Source of the DNA: Xenophilus aerolatus
GTDB lineage: Bacteria; Pseudomonadota; Gammaproteobacteria; Burkholderiales; Burkholderiaceae_C
NCBI GenBank assembly: GCA_030418545.1
Contig: QAIB01000002.1
Location: forward strand, 1-64,000
Reading direction: 5' to 3'
Length of the DNA stretch: 64,000 nucleotides
The position numbers and the translations under genes are program-made. Shown here one piece after another: positions 51,779 to 61,277 of this stretch; positions within the stretch are counted from its first letter, which is position 1, and each line of letters starts with the position of its first letter. The notes below the pieces were generated by a model that was not told the DNA's origin, searched no databases, and saw nothing but the letters and a program-made list of their open reading frames with translations.

Positions 51779-52743
51779 GTGGCCAGCACCTCCAGGCAGG
51801 CGCGCCGGTGTGCCTCGCCTTGCGCCGGCGCGACCGTGCGGCTGCCGATGCGCAGGCCGTAGTCCAGCCCGAGCCGGTCGGCCTGCAGCACCCAGGCCGT
51901 GAGGCGCGAGATGCGGCCTTCCAGGTCGGCCAGCCCGGTTGCCTGCGCGTCGAGCCACAGCTCGTGGCGCTGGGCCTGCTCGGCATCGCGGCTCACCAGT
52001 TCGTCGGAGCCCGCGGCCTGGGCGCGGGCGGCCTTCTTCCAGACGACGAGCTTGAGCGGGTCGCCGCGCCGGTACGGGCGCACGCCGTCGTATTCGCCGG
52101 CGCCTTGCGTCGTGGCGGCGGCGATGGCGTCGCCCTCGCGCGGCTCTCCGGGGGGCAGCGGCGGCGCGTGCGCCTCGGGCGCGGGGTAGACGAGCATCTT
52201 CGCGGCCGGCCGCCAGACGGTCCAGACGCGGAAGGTGCCCAGCGGGAAGCGCGTCTCGGCCGTCAGCACCGGCACCGGGTGCAGGCCACGCCGTGGCGGC
52301 TGGAAGGCGATCTCCACGGTGGACGTGCCCTGGGCCGGCACGTCGGTCCAGGCCCAGTGGCCGCTGCCGCGCACGGCCAGCCCGATGCCGTAGCGCGCGC
52401 GCCGCCGCTCGTTGTGCAGCACCACGCGAAAAACGGCTGCAGCGCCCGCGTACTGGGCGTCGGGCGCTATCAGATGCATAGCGAGTCCGCGCAGGGTGGC
52501 GTGGCACACGTGCATGCCCACCGCCACGCTGCCGGCCAGCAGGAAGGTCAACAGGTAGCCGAGGTTGAGCTGGTAGTTGATCGACGCGACCAGCAGCACC
52601 AGCAGCGTCGCGCCCAGCATCCAGCCTGCTGCCGTGGGCACGATGTAGACGTTGCGCTGGGTGAGGGCGATCTGGTCCGAAGGCGGCCGGCGCGAGAGGA
52701 ACCAGCCGTCGATGCGATGGCGCAGTGCTGCCGCCGGGTTCAT
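51772..52743 (-). CDS. DUF58 (vWA-like) protein of the MoxR-TgpA module
   Basis: 323 residues. Two membrane segments (GWMLGATLLVLLVASINYQL and LTFLLAGSVAVGMHV, residues about 40-80) are followed by the DUF58 region with EYDGVRPYRRGDPLKLVVWK, the family signature. It works with the MoxR ATPase as a predicted chaperone or maturation pair for TgpA or another envelope protein. Residues about 86-105 (AMHLIAPDAQYAGAAAVFR) are encoded by a sequence matching the dispersed palindromic element, yet match the family pattern in length, so the element seems to have replaced normal sequence. It starts 8 bases after moxR. Confidence 0.9.
   Translation of the reverse strand: MNPAAALRHRIDGWFLSRRPPSDQIALTQRNVYIVPTAAGWMLGATLLVLLVASINYQLNLGYLLTFLLAGSVAVGMHVCHATLRGLAMHLIAPDAQYAGAAAVFRVVLHNERRRARYGIGLAVRGSGHWAWTDVPAQGTSTVEIAFQPPRRGLHPVPVLTAETRFPLGTFRVWTVWRPAAKMLVYPAPEAHAPPLPPGEPREGDAIAAATTQGAGEYDGVRPYRRGDPLKLVVWKKAARAQAAGSDELVSRDAEQAQRHELWLDAQATGLADLEGRISRLTAWVLQADRLGLDYGLRIGSRTVAPAQGEAHRRACLEVLATC
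52427..52487 (-). repeat. Dispersed palindromic element inside the DUF58 gene (copy F)
   Basis: Minus strand: GCTATGCATCTGATAGC (52466-52482), then a hairpin with arms CGGGCGCT (52461-52468) and AGCGCCCG (52441-52448) around a 12-base loop, then GCAGCCGTTTTTCGC. The order and spacing match copies B, C, E and G. It is read through in frame. Confidence 0.65.
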
Positions 52744-52751
52744 GAACGCAC

Positions 52752-53684
<933 letters not shown>

Positions 53685-53749
53685 ATGCAAACGATACCGC
53701 ATGGCCTGCGGCCCCCGTGCCCAGTGAGGTCATGCACCGCCTCCGAGAC

Positions 53750-54706
53750 ATGGCACCCACCGGTTACTACATCCATCGCGATTTCTGGAAGCACGAGATG
53801 GGCCGGGGGCATCCGGAATGCCCGGAGCGGCTCGATGCCATCGAGGACCGGCTGCTTCTCACCGGCGTGGCCGACGCGCTCGAGCGCCACGACGACATCC
53901 CGCTGGCCAGCCTGGCGCAGATCACCCGCGCCCACACGGCCGAACACCTCGACCATCTCGAATCGCTGAACCAGCGCCTGGTCGCGGACGAGTCCGTCGG
54001 CGGCCCGGCCTATGCGCAGCTCGACCCCGACACCTCGCTGTCGCGCGGCACGCTGCTGGCGGCGCGCCGTGCGGCCGGCGCCGCCATCGCGGCGACCGAT
54101 GCGGTGATGCGCGGCGAACTCGCCAACGCCTTCTGCGCCGTGCGGCCGCCCGGCCACCACGCCTGCCGCGAGCAGGCGATGGGCTTCTGCTTCCTCAACA
54201 ACGTGGCGATCGCGGCGCGGCATGCGCTGGAGCAGCACGGGCTCTCGCGCGTGGCGGTGGTCGACTTCGACGTGCACCACGGCAACGGCACCGAGAACAT
54301 CCTCTCCAACGACCCGCGCGTGCTGATGGTCGGCATCTTCCAGCACCCCTTCTACCCCTTCACCGGCACCGAGCACCCGGCCGCCAACATGGTGAACGTG
54401 CCCATCCCGGCGTACACCAAGGGCATGGACGTGCGCGAGATGATCGAGTGCATCTGGATGCCGCGCCTGGAGGAGTTCAAGCCGCAGATGCTCTTCGTCA
54501 GCGCCGGCTTCGACGCCCATCGCGAGGACGAGCTCGGCCAGCTGGGCCTTAACGAGAACGACTTCACCTGGATCACCAGCCGCATCCGCGACGTGGCCAA
54601 CCGCCATGCCAAGGGCCGCATCGTGTCCCTGCTCGAAGGGGGCTACCACCTCGACGCCCTGGCCCGCAGCGTCGAAGCCCACCTGCGCGTGCTGGCCGAC
54701 CTGTGA
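53750..54706 (+). CDS. Histone deacetylase-family hydrolase (acetoin utilization/acetylpolyamine amidohydrolase-like)
   Basis: 318 residues. Zinc-hydrolase motifs of the arginase-deacetylase fold: HEMGRGHPECPERLDAIED, the His pair in RPPGHHACREQAMGFCFLNN, metal ligands in VVDFDVHHGNGTE and FVSAGFDAHREDELGQL, and the tyrosine loop in LLEGGYHLDAL. Bacterial members deacetylate small molecules or acyl-lysine; the substrate is not known here. The start at 53750 gives MAPTGYYIHRDF, as in homologues; 53732 is also open. It is 22 bases ahead of the MscS gene. Confidence 0.92.
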   Translation: MAPTGYYIHRDFWKHEMGRGHPECPERLDAIEDRLLLTGVADALERHDDIPLASLAQITRAHTAEHLDHLESLNQRLVADESVGGPAYAQLDPDTSLSRGTLLAARRAAGAAIAATDAVMRGELANAFCAVRPPGHHACREQAMGFCFLNNVAIAARHALEQHGLSRVAVVDFDVHHGNGTENILSNDPRVLMVGIFQHPFYPFTGTEHPAANMVNVPIPAYTKGMDVREMIECIWMPRLEEFKPQMLFVSAGFDAHREDELGQLGLNENDFTWITSRIRDVANRHAKGRIVSLLEGGYHLDALARSVEAHLRVLADL

Positions 54707-54728
54707 CCGCGGGCCGGCCGAAGGGATG

Positions 54729-56015
54729 ATGGACTGGAACGGTTTCCTGCTGCGACTGCAGCAGATCGACGCGCGCAGCTTCTGGATCGAGATCGCCGTG
54801 CTGGTGGCCTGCGTGGCGGCGGCCTGGGGCGTGAGCCGCTGGTTCGGCCGCGACCAGCCCAGGGACTCGGTCTGGTTCGGCGAGCGCACCTTCGATGGCC
54901 TGCTGTTCCCGCTGCTGGCGCTCGTGCTGACCGACCTGGCGCGCCGCGGCGTGCTGAACTTCCAGCCCGTGCTGGTCCTGCGCATCGCGGTGTCGGTGTT
55001 CGTCGCGCTGGTGGCGATCCGGCTCTTCGCAAGGGTGCTGCGCGCGGTGTTCCCGACGTCGGCGCTGGTGCGGCTCGTCGAGCGCACGATCTCCTGGCTG
55101 GCCTGGATCGGCGCTGTGCTCTGGATCGTCGGGCTGCTGCCGCCGGTGCTGGCCGAGTTGGACGAGATCACGCTGGGCTTCGGCAAGACGCGCGTGAGCG
55201 TGCGCACCATCTTCGAGGGCACGCTCTCGGCCGGCGTGGTGCTGGTCATCGCGCTGTGGATCGCCGCGACGATCGAGAAGCGCATCCTCAGCGAAGCGGT
55301 GTCGGACCTGTCGATGCGCAAGGTGGCGTCGAACGCGGTGCGCGCCTTCCTGCTGCTCATCGGCCTGCTGTTCGCGCTGTCGGCGGTGGGGGTGGACCTC
55401 ACGGCGCTGTCGGTGCTCGGCGGCGCGCTCGGGGTCGGGCTGGGCTTCGGCCTGCAGAAGCTGGCCGCCAACTACGTGAGCGGCTTCGTCATCCTGCTGG
55501 AGCGCTCGATCCGGATCGGCGACAACGTGAAGATCGACACCTTCGAGGGCCGCATCACCGACATCAAGACGCGCTACACGCTCATCCGTGCCGGCAACGG
55601 GCGGCAGGCGATCGTGCCCAACGAGTCGATCATCACCAGCCGGGTCGAGAACCTCTCGCTGGCCGACCTCAAGTTCAACATCACGACCAGCATCGTGGTG
55701 GGTTACGACAGCGACGTGGGCCAGGTGCAGTCCGTCCTGTGCGAGGCGGCGAAGGCGCAGCCGCGCGTGATGGGCGAGCCTGCGCCGGTGGCCTTCCTCA
55801 CCAATTTCGCGCCGGACGGGCTGGAGTTCACGCTGCACTTCTGGGTGCGCGATCCCGACAAGGGCAAGGACAACCTGCGTTCGGCCATCAACATCGCGAT
55901 CCTCGAAGGGCTGCGCGCCGCGGACATCGACATTCCCTATCCGCAGCGCGTCGTGCGGGTCGAATCCCTGCCCGAAGGTCGGCCATCGGCGGCGGGGCAG
56001 GGCGCTGGCCTATAA
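54729..56015 (+). CDS. MscS-family mechanosensitive channel
   Basis: 428 residues, larger than E. coli MscS (286) because of extra N-terminal helices. About five membrane segments lead to the pore helix (LSVLGGALGVGLGFGLQKLA, rich in Gly/Ala as needed for packing) and the cytoplasmic beta domain (ERSIRIGDNVKIDTFEGRIT, YTLIRAGNGRQAIVPNES). It gates in response to membrane tension. GAAGG lies five bases before the ATG at 54729 (an ATG at 54726 is adjacent). Its TAA stop is part of the TATAAT box for etfBA. Confidence 0.92.
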   Translation: MDWNGFLLRLQQIDARSFWIEIAVLVACVAAAWGVSRWFGRDQPRDSVWFGERTFDGLLFPLLALVLTDLARRGVLNFQPVLVLRIAVSVFVALVAIRLFARVLRAVFPTSALVRLVERTISWLAWIGAVLWIVGLLPPVLAELDEITLGFGKTRVSVRTIFEGTLSAGVVLVIALWIAATIEKRILSEAVSDLSMRKVASNAVRAFLLLIGLLFALSAVGVDLTALSVLGGALGVGLGFGLQKLAANYVSGFVILLERSIRIGDNVKIDTFEGRITDIKTRYTLIRAGNGRQAIVPNESIITSRVENLSLADLKFNITTSIVVGYDSDVGQVQSVLCEAAKAQPRVMGEPAPVAFLTNFAPDGLEFTLHFWVRDPDKGKDNLRSAINIAILEGLRAADIDIPYPQRVVRVESLPEGRPSAAGQGAGL

Positions 56016-56043
56016 TCCGAAAAAAGCACGATCGTTCTTTTTT
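56011..56043 (+). promoter_or_regulatory. etfBA promoter with 24-bp near-perfect palindromic operator
   Basis: TATAAT (56011-56016) is followed four bases later by the palindrome at 56020-56043: AAAAAAGCACGA then TCGTTCTTTTTT. It is perfect except for one mismatched pair (C at 56027 against T at 56036). The operator covers the expected transcription start, the classic position for a repressor. The form resembles TetR-family operators of fatty-acid genes in betaproteobacteria. No good -35 box is visible. It lies 122 bp before etfB. Confidence 0.65.
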
Positions 56044-56165
56044 GTCCGCCTTCCGCGTCCTGATTGAAATGGACAGGGGCGCCGGGGGGCGGGTCCTAGA
56101 ATGATTTGTTGCCCGGCCCGAGCGCCACGCGGCCGCCGTTTTCGCAAATCCATGGAGTCCAACCA

Positions 56166-56915
56166 ATGAAAGTTCTGGTCCCCGTCAAACGGGTCGTCGA
56201 CTACAACGTCAAGGTTCGCGTCAAGTCCGATCAAACGGGCGTGGACATCGCCAACGTGAAGATGAGCATGAACCCCTTCGACGAGATCGCCGTGGAAGAG
56301 GCGGTGCGTCTGAAGGAAAAGGGCGCCGTGACCGAGGTCATCGCCGTGAGCTGCGGCGATGCCAAGTGCCAGGAAACCCTGCGCACCGCGATGGCCATCG
56401 GCGCCGACCGCGGCATCCTGGTCGAGACCACCGAGGAGCTCCAGCCCCTGGCCGTGGCCAAGCTGCTCAAGGCCCTGGTCGACAAGGAACAGCCCGGCCT
56501 CGTCATCCTGGGCAAGCAGGCCATCGACGACGACGCCAACCAGACCGGTCAGATGCTCGCCGCCCTGGCCGAGCTGCCGCAGGCCACCTTCGCCTCCAAG
56601 GTCGAGGTGGCCGGCGAGAAGGTCAACGTCACGCGTGAAGTCGACGGTGGCCTCGAAACGCTCTCGCTGAGCCTGCCCGCGGTCGTGACCACCGACCTGC
56701 GCCTGAACGAGCCGCGCTACGTCACGCTGCCCAACATCATGAAGGCCAAGAAGAAGCAGCTGGACACCGTCAAGCCCGAGGACCTGGGCGTCGACGTCAA
56801 GCCGCGCCTGAAGACCCTCAAGGTCAGCGAACCGCCCAAGCGCGGTGCCGGCGTCAAGGTGCCCGACGTGGCCGCCCTGGTGGACAAACTGAAGAACGAA
56901 GCGAAGGTGATCTGA
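56166..56915 (+). CDS. etfB: Electron transfer flavoprotein subunit beta
   Basis: 249 residues, the family length. [19 protein letters not shown] opens the protein and [20 protein letters not shown] follows; the signature stretch [17 protein letters not shown] and the C-terminal AMP-binding and recognition-loop regions are present. With EtfA it shuttles electrons from acyl-CoA dehydrogenases to ETF-ubiquinone oxidoreductase. It is two bases upstream of etfA in one operon behind the palindromic promoter, with an acyl-CoA dehydrogenase gene after the terminator at 57880. Confidence 0.96.
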   Translation: MKVLVPVKRVVDYNVKVRVKSDQTGVDIANVKMSMNPFDEIAVEEAVRLKEKGAVTEVIAVSCGDAKCQETLRTAMAIGADRGILVETTEELQPLAVAKLLKALVDKEQPGLVILGKQAIDDDANQTGQMLAALAELPQATFASKVEVAGEKVNVTREVDGGLETLSLSLPAVVTTDLRLNEPRYVTLPNIMKAKKKQLDTVKPEDLGVDVKPRLKTLKVSEPPKRGAGVKVPDVAALVDKLKNEAKVI

Positions 56916-56917
56916 AC

Positions 56918-57850
56918 ATGACCGCACTTGTTGTTGCCGAACACGACCACGCCACGATCAAGCCCGCCACGCTCAACACCGTCACGGCCGCCGCTGCCTG
57001 CGGCGGCGACGTGCACGTGCTGGTGGCCGGCGCCAACGCCGCCGAAGCCGGCAAGGCCGCCGCGCAGATCGCCGGCGTCGCCAAGGTCATCGTGGCCGAC
57101 GGCGCCAGCCTGACCGACGGCCTGGCCGAGAACGTCGCCGCCCAGGTGCTGGCGATCGCGTCCAACTACAGCCACATCCTGTTCCCGGCCACCGCCGCGG
57201 GCAAGAACGTGGCACCGCGCGTGGCCGCCAAGCTCGACGTGGCCCAGATCTCCGACATCACTTTGGTTGTCAGCCCCGACACCTTCGAGCGTCCGATCTA
57301 CGCTGGCAACGCCATCGCCACGGTGCAGAGCAGCGACGCCACCAAGGTGATCACCGTGCGCACCACCGGCTTCGATGCCGCGGCCGCCACCGGTGGCAGC
57401 GCTTCGGTCGAGACGGTCGATGCCGTGGCCGACAGCGGCAAGAGCAGCTTCGTGGGCCGCGAGGTGACCAAGAGCGATCGCCCCGAACTGACGGCCGCCA
57501 AGATCATCGTCTCGGGTGGCCGCGCGCTGGGCAGCTCGGAGAAGTTCAACGAGGTGATGACGCCCCTGGCCGACAAGCTGGGCGCCGCGCTGGGCGCGAG
57601 CCGCGCCGCGGTCGATGCAGGCTACGCCCCCAACGACTGGCAGGTGGGCCAGACCGGCAAGATCGTTGCGCCGCAGCTGTACATCGCCGCCGGCATCTCC
57701 GGCGCGATCCAGCATCTGGCTGGCATGAAGGACTCCAAGGTGATCGTGGCGATCAACAAGGACCCCGAGGCGCCGATCTTCAGCGTGGCCGACTACGGCC
57801 TCGAGGCGGACCTGTTCACGGCCGTGCCGGAACTGGTCAAGGCGCTCTGA
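56918..57850 (+). CDS. etfA: Electron transfer flavoprotein subunit alpha
   Basis: 310 residues. Domain I (about 1-185) is followed by the FAD-binding domain II with [15 protein letters not shown] and the signature [20 protein letters not shown], ending [20 protein letters not shown]. It holds the redox-active FAD of the ETF heterodimer. It starts two bases after the etfB stop; an intrinsic terminator follows 30 bases after its stop. Confidence 0.96.
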   Translation: MTALVVAEHDHATIKPATLNTVTAAAACGGDVHVLVAGANAAEAGKAAAQIAGVAKVIVADGASLTDGLAENVAAQVLAIASNYSHILFPATAAGKNVAPRVAAKLDVAQISDITLVVSPDTFERPIYAGNAIATVQSSDATKVITVRTTGFDAAAATGGSASVETVDAVADSGKSSFVGREVTKSDRPELTAAKIIVSGGRALGSSEKFNEVMTPLADKLGAALGASRAAVDAGYAPNDWQVGQTGKIVAPQLYIAAGISGAIQHLAGMKDSKVIVAINKDPEAPIFSVADYGLEADLFTAVPELVKAL

Positions 57851-57879
57851 GGCCGTCCCCACACCGATCCGCCATCGAA

Positions 57880-57907
57880 GGGGCATCGTTCGCGATGCCC
57901 TTTTTTT
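57880..57907 (+). terminator. Rho-independent terminator of etfBA
   Basis: GGGCATCG (57881-57888) and CGATGCCC (57893-57900) form an 8-bp stem around TTCG, followed directly by seven T residues (57901-57907). This is a textbook intrinsic terminator and separates etfBA from the acyl-CoA dehydrogenase gene 28 bases later. Confidence 0.9.
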
Positions 57908-57935
57908 GTCCGCTTCGCGGACCCAAGGAGACACC

Positions 57936-59726
57936 ATGAGCTACACCGCCCCCCTCAAGGACATGCTGTTCGACATCGAACACCTGGCCCGCATCGACGA
58001 AATCGCCAAGCTGCCGGGCTTCGAGGACGCCGGCCTCGAGACGGCCCAGGCCGTGCTGGAGGAATGCGCGAGGTTCACGCAGGACGTCGTGGCGCCGCTG
58101 AACGTGGCGGGCGACCGCGAGCCCTCGTCGTTCAAGGACGGCGCCGTCACCACCACGCCCGGCTTCAAGGACGCCTTCGCGCAGTACGCCTCGGGCGGCT
58201 GGCAGGGCCTGCAGCACCCGGCCGACTTCGGTGGCCAGGGCCTGCCCAAGACCATCGGCGCGGCCTGCGGCGAGATGCTCAACAGCGCCAACCTCAGCTT
58301 CGCACTGTGTCCGCTGCTGACCGACGGCGCCATCGAGGCGCTGCTCACCGCCGGCTCCGACGAGCTCAAGGCCACCTACCTCGAGAAGCTGGTGAGCGGC
58401 GAGTGGACCGGCACCATGAACCTCACCGAGCCGCAGGCCGGCAGCGACCTGGCGCTGGTGCGCACGCGTGCCGAACCGCTGCCCGACGGCACGTACAAGA
58501 TCTTCGGCACCAAGATCTTCATCACCTACGGCGAGCACGACATGGTGGAGAACATCGTGCACCTGGTGCTGGCGCGCGTGGCCGGTGCGCCCGAGGGCGT
58601 CAAGGGCATCAGCCTCTTCGTCGTGCCCAAGTTCATGGTGAACAAGGACGGGTCGCTGGGCGCGCGCAACGACGTGCACTGCGTGAGCATCGAGCACAAG
58701 CTGGGCATCAAGGCCAGCCCCACGGCCGTGCTGCAGTACGGCGACCACGGCGGTGCCGTCGGCTACCTCGTGGGCGAGGAGAACCGCGGTCTCGAGTACA
58801 TGTTCATCATGATGAACGCCGCGCGCTACGCGGTGGGCGTGCAGGGCATCGCCGTGGCGGAACGTGCCTACCAGCATGCCGTGGCCTATGCCCGCGAGCG
58901 CGTGCAGAGTCGCCCCGTCGACGGCTCGATGAACAAGAGCGCGCCGATCATCCACCACCCCGACGTCAAGCGCATGCTGATGACCATGCGTGCCTACACC
59001 GAGGGGTGCAGGGCGATGGCCAGCGTGGCCGCCGCGGCCTACGACGCCGCGCACCACCATCCGGATGCCGAGGCGCGCGCGCAGAACCAGGCCTTCTACG
59101 AATTCCTCGTGCCGCTGGTGAAGGGCTACAGCACCGAGATGAGCCTGGAGGTCACCTCGCTGGGCGTGCAGGTGCACGGCGGCATGGGCTTCATCGAGGA
59201 GACCGGCGCGGCGCAGTACTACCGCGACGCCAAGATCCTCACGATCTACGAGGGCACCACCGCCATCCAGGCCAACGACCTCGTGGGCCGCAAGACCGCC
59301 CGCGACGGCGGCCGGACGGCGAAGGCCATCGCGGCGCAGGTCGAGCAGACCGAGGCCGAACTCGCGGCCAGCGGCAGCGCCGATGCGCAGGCCGTGCACA
59401 AGCGCCTGAAGGCGGCGCGCGAGGCCTTCCTCGACGTGGTGGACTTCGTGGCCGGCCAGACCAAGGCCTCGCCCAATGCCGTGTTCGCGGGCAGCGTGCC
59501 CTACCTGATGCTGGCCGGCAACCTGGTCGCCGGCTGGCAGCTGGCCCGCTCGCTGCTGGCGGCCCAGGCGCTGGCCGCCAAGGGCGAAGACGCGGCCTTC
59601 ATGAACGCCAAGGTCACCACCGCGCGCTTCTACGCCGATCACATCCTGGCCAAGGCGCCGGGGCTGCGCGACAGCATCGTCGACGGCGCCGAGAGCGTGA
59701 CGGGGCTGGCGCTCGAAGCCTTCTGA
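57936..59726 (+). CDS. Acyl-CoA dehydrogenase with C-terminal extension domain
   Basis: 596 residues, longer than classic acyl-CoA dehydrogenases (about 380-400) because of an N-terminal extension and an additional C-terminal domain, as in the FadE5/DmdC-like group. FAD/substrate motifs are TMNLTEPQAGSDLALVRT and KIFITYGEHDM; the catalytic-base region is GVQVHGGMGFIEETGAAQYY and YEGTTAIQANDLVGRK (Glu in YEGT). AAGGAGA precedes the ATG. It donates electrons to the ETF encoded just upstream; the chain-length preference is not evident. Confidence 0.94.
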   Translation: MSYTAPLKDMLFDIEHLARIDEIAKLPGFEDAGLETAQAVLEECARFTQDVVAPLNVAGDREPSSFKDGAVTTTPGFKDAFAQYASGGWQGLQHPADFGGQGLPKTIGAACGEMLNSANLSFALCPLLTDGAIEALLTAGSDELKATYLEKLVSGEWTGTMNLTEPQAGSDLALVRTRAEPLPDGTYKIFGTKIFITYGEHDMVENIVHLVLARVAGAPEGVKGISLFVVPKFMVNKDGSLGARNDVHCVSIEHKLGIKASPTAVLQYGDHGGAVGYLVGEENRGLEYMFIMMNAARYAVGVQGIAVAERAYQHAVAYARERVQSRPVDGSMNKSAPIIHHPDVKRMLMTMRAYTEGCRAMASVAAAAYDAAHHHPDAEARAQNQAFYEFLVPLVKGYSTEMSLEVTSLGVQVHGGMGFIEETGAAQYYRDAKILTIYEGTTAIQANDLVGRKTARDGGRTAKAIAAQVEQTEAELAASGSADAQAVHKRLKAAREAFLDVVDFVAGQTKASPNAVFAGSVPYLMLAGNLVAGWQLARSLLAAQALAAKGEDAAFMNAKVTTARFYADHILAKAPGLRDSIVDGAESVTGLALEAF

Positions 59727-59729
59727 AAT

Positions 59730-59850
59730 CGGACATCCGTACGCGAAGGGCGCGAAGGTCACGCGAAGAACGCGAAAGTAATTCCAAGTTTTCTTGGTTG
59801 TTCTTTGCGTCCTTCGCGAAATCTTTGCGACCTTCGCGTATGGAGGTCCG
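59730..59850. repeat. 121-bp imperfect inverted repeat (CGCGAAGG type)
   Basis: The left arm 59730-59788 and right arm 59793-59850 are imperfect reverse complements centred on CCAAG-TTTT-CTTGG (59784-59797). The outer ends are CGGACATCCGTACGCGAAGG and CCTTCGCGTATGGAGGTCCG. Both arms are built from repeated ACGCGAAGG/CCTTCGCG units. It fills the gap between the acyl-CoA dehydrogenase and the nitronate monooxygenase genes and would fold into one long hairpin in RNA. I recall similar CGCGAAGG elements as dispersed repeats in this bacterial family. Confidence 0.8.
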
Positions 59851-59884
59851 CCCCCGCCTTCCCCAACCTTTGACACACAAAGAC

Positions 59885-60847
59885 ATGTCCAAGCTCCCCG
59901 GTGCCCTCGCGAATCTGCCGCTGCCCATCATCGGCTCCCCGCTGTTCATCATCAGCAACCCGAAGCTCGTCATCGCCCAGTGCAAGGCCGGCGTGGTCGG
60001 CTCGATGCCCGCGCTCAACGCGCGACCCGCGGCGCAGCTCGAAGAGTGGCTGGCCGAGATCACCGAGGAACTGGCCGCCTACAACAAGGCCAACCCGGAG
60101 AAGCCTGCGGCGCCCTTCGCCATCAACCAGATCGTGCACAAGAGCAACGACCGGCTCGAGCACGACATGGAGATGGTCGTGAAGTACAAGGTGCCGATCG
60201 TCATCACCTCGCTGGGCGCGCGCACCGACGTCAACGACGCGGTGCACAGCTACGGCGGCGTGACGCTGCACGACATCATCGACAACAAGTTCGCGAAGAA
60301 GGCGATCGAGAAGGGTGCCGATGGCCTGATCGCCGTGGCGGCCGGCGCGGGCGGCCACGCGGGCACCAAGAGCCCCTTCGCGCTCATCCAGGAAATCCGC
60401 CAGTGGTTCGACGGCCCGCTGGCGCTGTCGGGCTCGATCTCCACCGGCGACGCGGTGCTGGCCGCCCAGGCCATGGGCGCCGACTTCGCCTACATCGGCA
60501 CCGCCTTCATCGCCACCGAGGAAGCGCGCGCGAGCGACGCCTACAAGCAGGCGATCGTCGACGGCACGTCGGACGACATCGTGTACTCGAACCTCTTCAC
60601 GGGCGTGCACGGCAACTACCTGGCGCCCAGCATCGTCGCGGCCGGCATGGACCCGACGAACCTGCCGCAGGGCGACCTCAAGACCATGAACTTCGCCACC
60701 GGCGACGGCAGCAAGGCGAAGGCGTGGAAGGACATCTGGGGTTCGGGGCAGGGCATCGGCGCCATCACCGAGGTGGCCACGGCGGCCGCGTACATCGAGA
60801 AGCTCAAGCGCGAATACGCTGCGGCGCGGCGACGCCTGGCGCTCTGA
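59885..60847 (+). CDS. Nitronate monooxygenase (2-nitropropane dioxygenase-like)
   Basis: 320 residues. FMN-dependent TIM barrel oxidising alkyl nitronates: IIGSPLFIISNPKLVIAQ, GVVGSMPALNARPAAQLEEW, the conserved GAGGHAGTKSPFALIQEIR loop, and SGSISTGDAVLAAQAMGADF with GTAFIATEEA for phosphate binding. Homologues are often next to beta-oxidation genes and may have a different natural role. The start at 59885 is about 35 bases after the long inverted repeat; no strong ribosome-binding site. Confidence 0.93.
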   Translation: MSKLPGALANLPLPIIGSPLFIISNPKLVIAQCKAGVVGSMPALNARPAAQLEEWLAEITEELAAYNKANPEKPAAPFAINQIVHKSNDRLEHDMEMVVKYKVPIVITSLGARTDVNDAVHSYGGVTLHDIIDNKFAKKAIEKGADGLIAVAAGAGGHAGTKSPFALIQEIRQWFDGPLALSGSISTGDAVLAAQAMGADFAYIGTAFIATEEARASDAYKQAIVDGTSDDIVYSNLFTGVHGNYLAPSIVAAGMDPTNLPQGDLKTMNFATGDGSKAKAWKDIWGSGQGIGAITEVATAAAYIEKLKREYAAARRRLAL

Positions 60848-60922
60848 GGTAGGCACTGCGGGCGCCCTGAGCAATTCGCGCCCCCGCCGCGCCGGCCTTG
60901 CGGCTGGCGCAGATTCGGATAT

Positions 60923-60990
60923 CAGCTGCGAAATCGATAGCTGCTGGCGCACGCAGGACGGGCGCTGCGGCCCGATTTGGCTTTGAAATC
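60923..60990 (+). repeat. Dispersed palindromic element (copy G)
   Basis: GCTGCGAAATCGATAGC (60925-60941) is the mini-hairpin counterpart, followed by TGCTGGCGCACGCAGGACGG, GCGCTGCGGCCCGATTT and GGCTTTGAAAT. It matches copy B (18361-18420) in its CTGCT and GCCGATTT-like parts and copy E in GCAGG...GACGGGCGCTGC. Confidence 0.7.
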
Positions 60991-61205
60991 GACGTGGTCA
61001 GCACGCGCGAGGGCTTGTCGCCGAGGCGCGTGAGGCGGACCTGCGGCGCGTCGGGCAGCTGACCCTTCAACGAGGCCCGTGCGCCTCGTTTCCCCTGCGC
61101 GCAGCTGCGCATCCGGTGATCCGGCGCGGCCGCCGCCGTGCTGCATTGGCACCTCCATTCATGTGAGCTGGCGCGTGGCCGCGCCTTGGCGGAGCATTGC
61201 GCGGC

Positions 61206-61259
61206 TTGGCCTGGATCAAGCTTCGTCGTATGATTGTTGAAAATTCAGTAATTACTGAA
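61206..61259 (+). promoter_or_regulatory. cydDC control region: FNR-like box and 16-bp palindrome
   Basis: TTGGC-CTGG-ATCAA (61206-61219) matches the FNR/Anr consensus TTGAT-N4-ATCAA at eight of ten positions. TTCAGTAATTACTGAA (61244-61259) is a perfect 16-bp palindrome, 18 bases before the GTG start of cydD. Oxygen-responsive control of cyd genes by FNR-type proteins is well known; the regulator for the palindrome is not identified. Confidence 0.5.
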
Positions 61260-61277
61260 AATTCACGAAAGAGCAGC

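Larger units (their letters stand above)
60848..61277. other. 430-bp intergenic region before cydDC
   Basis: No gene is convincing here. It holds one dispersed palindromic element (60923-60990), GC-rich sequence with only shadow frames, and the cyd control region (candidate FNR-type box 61206-61219 and the palindrome 61244-61259). Confidence 0.5.
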
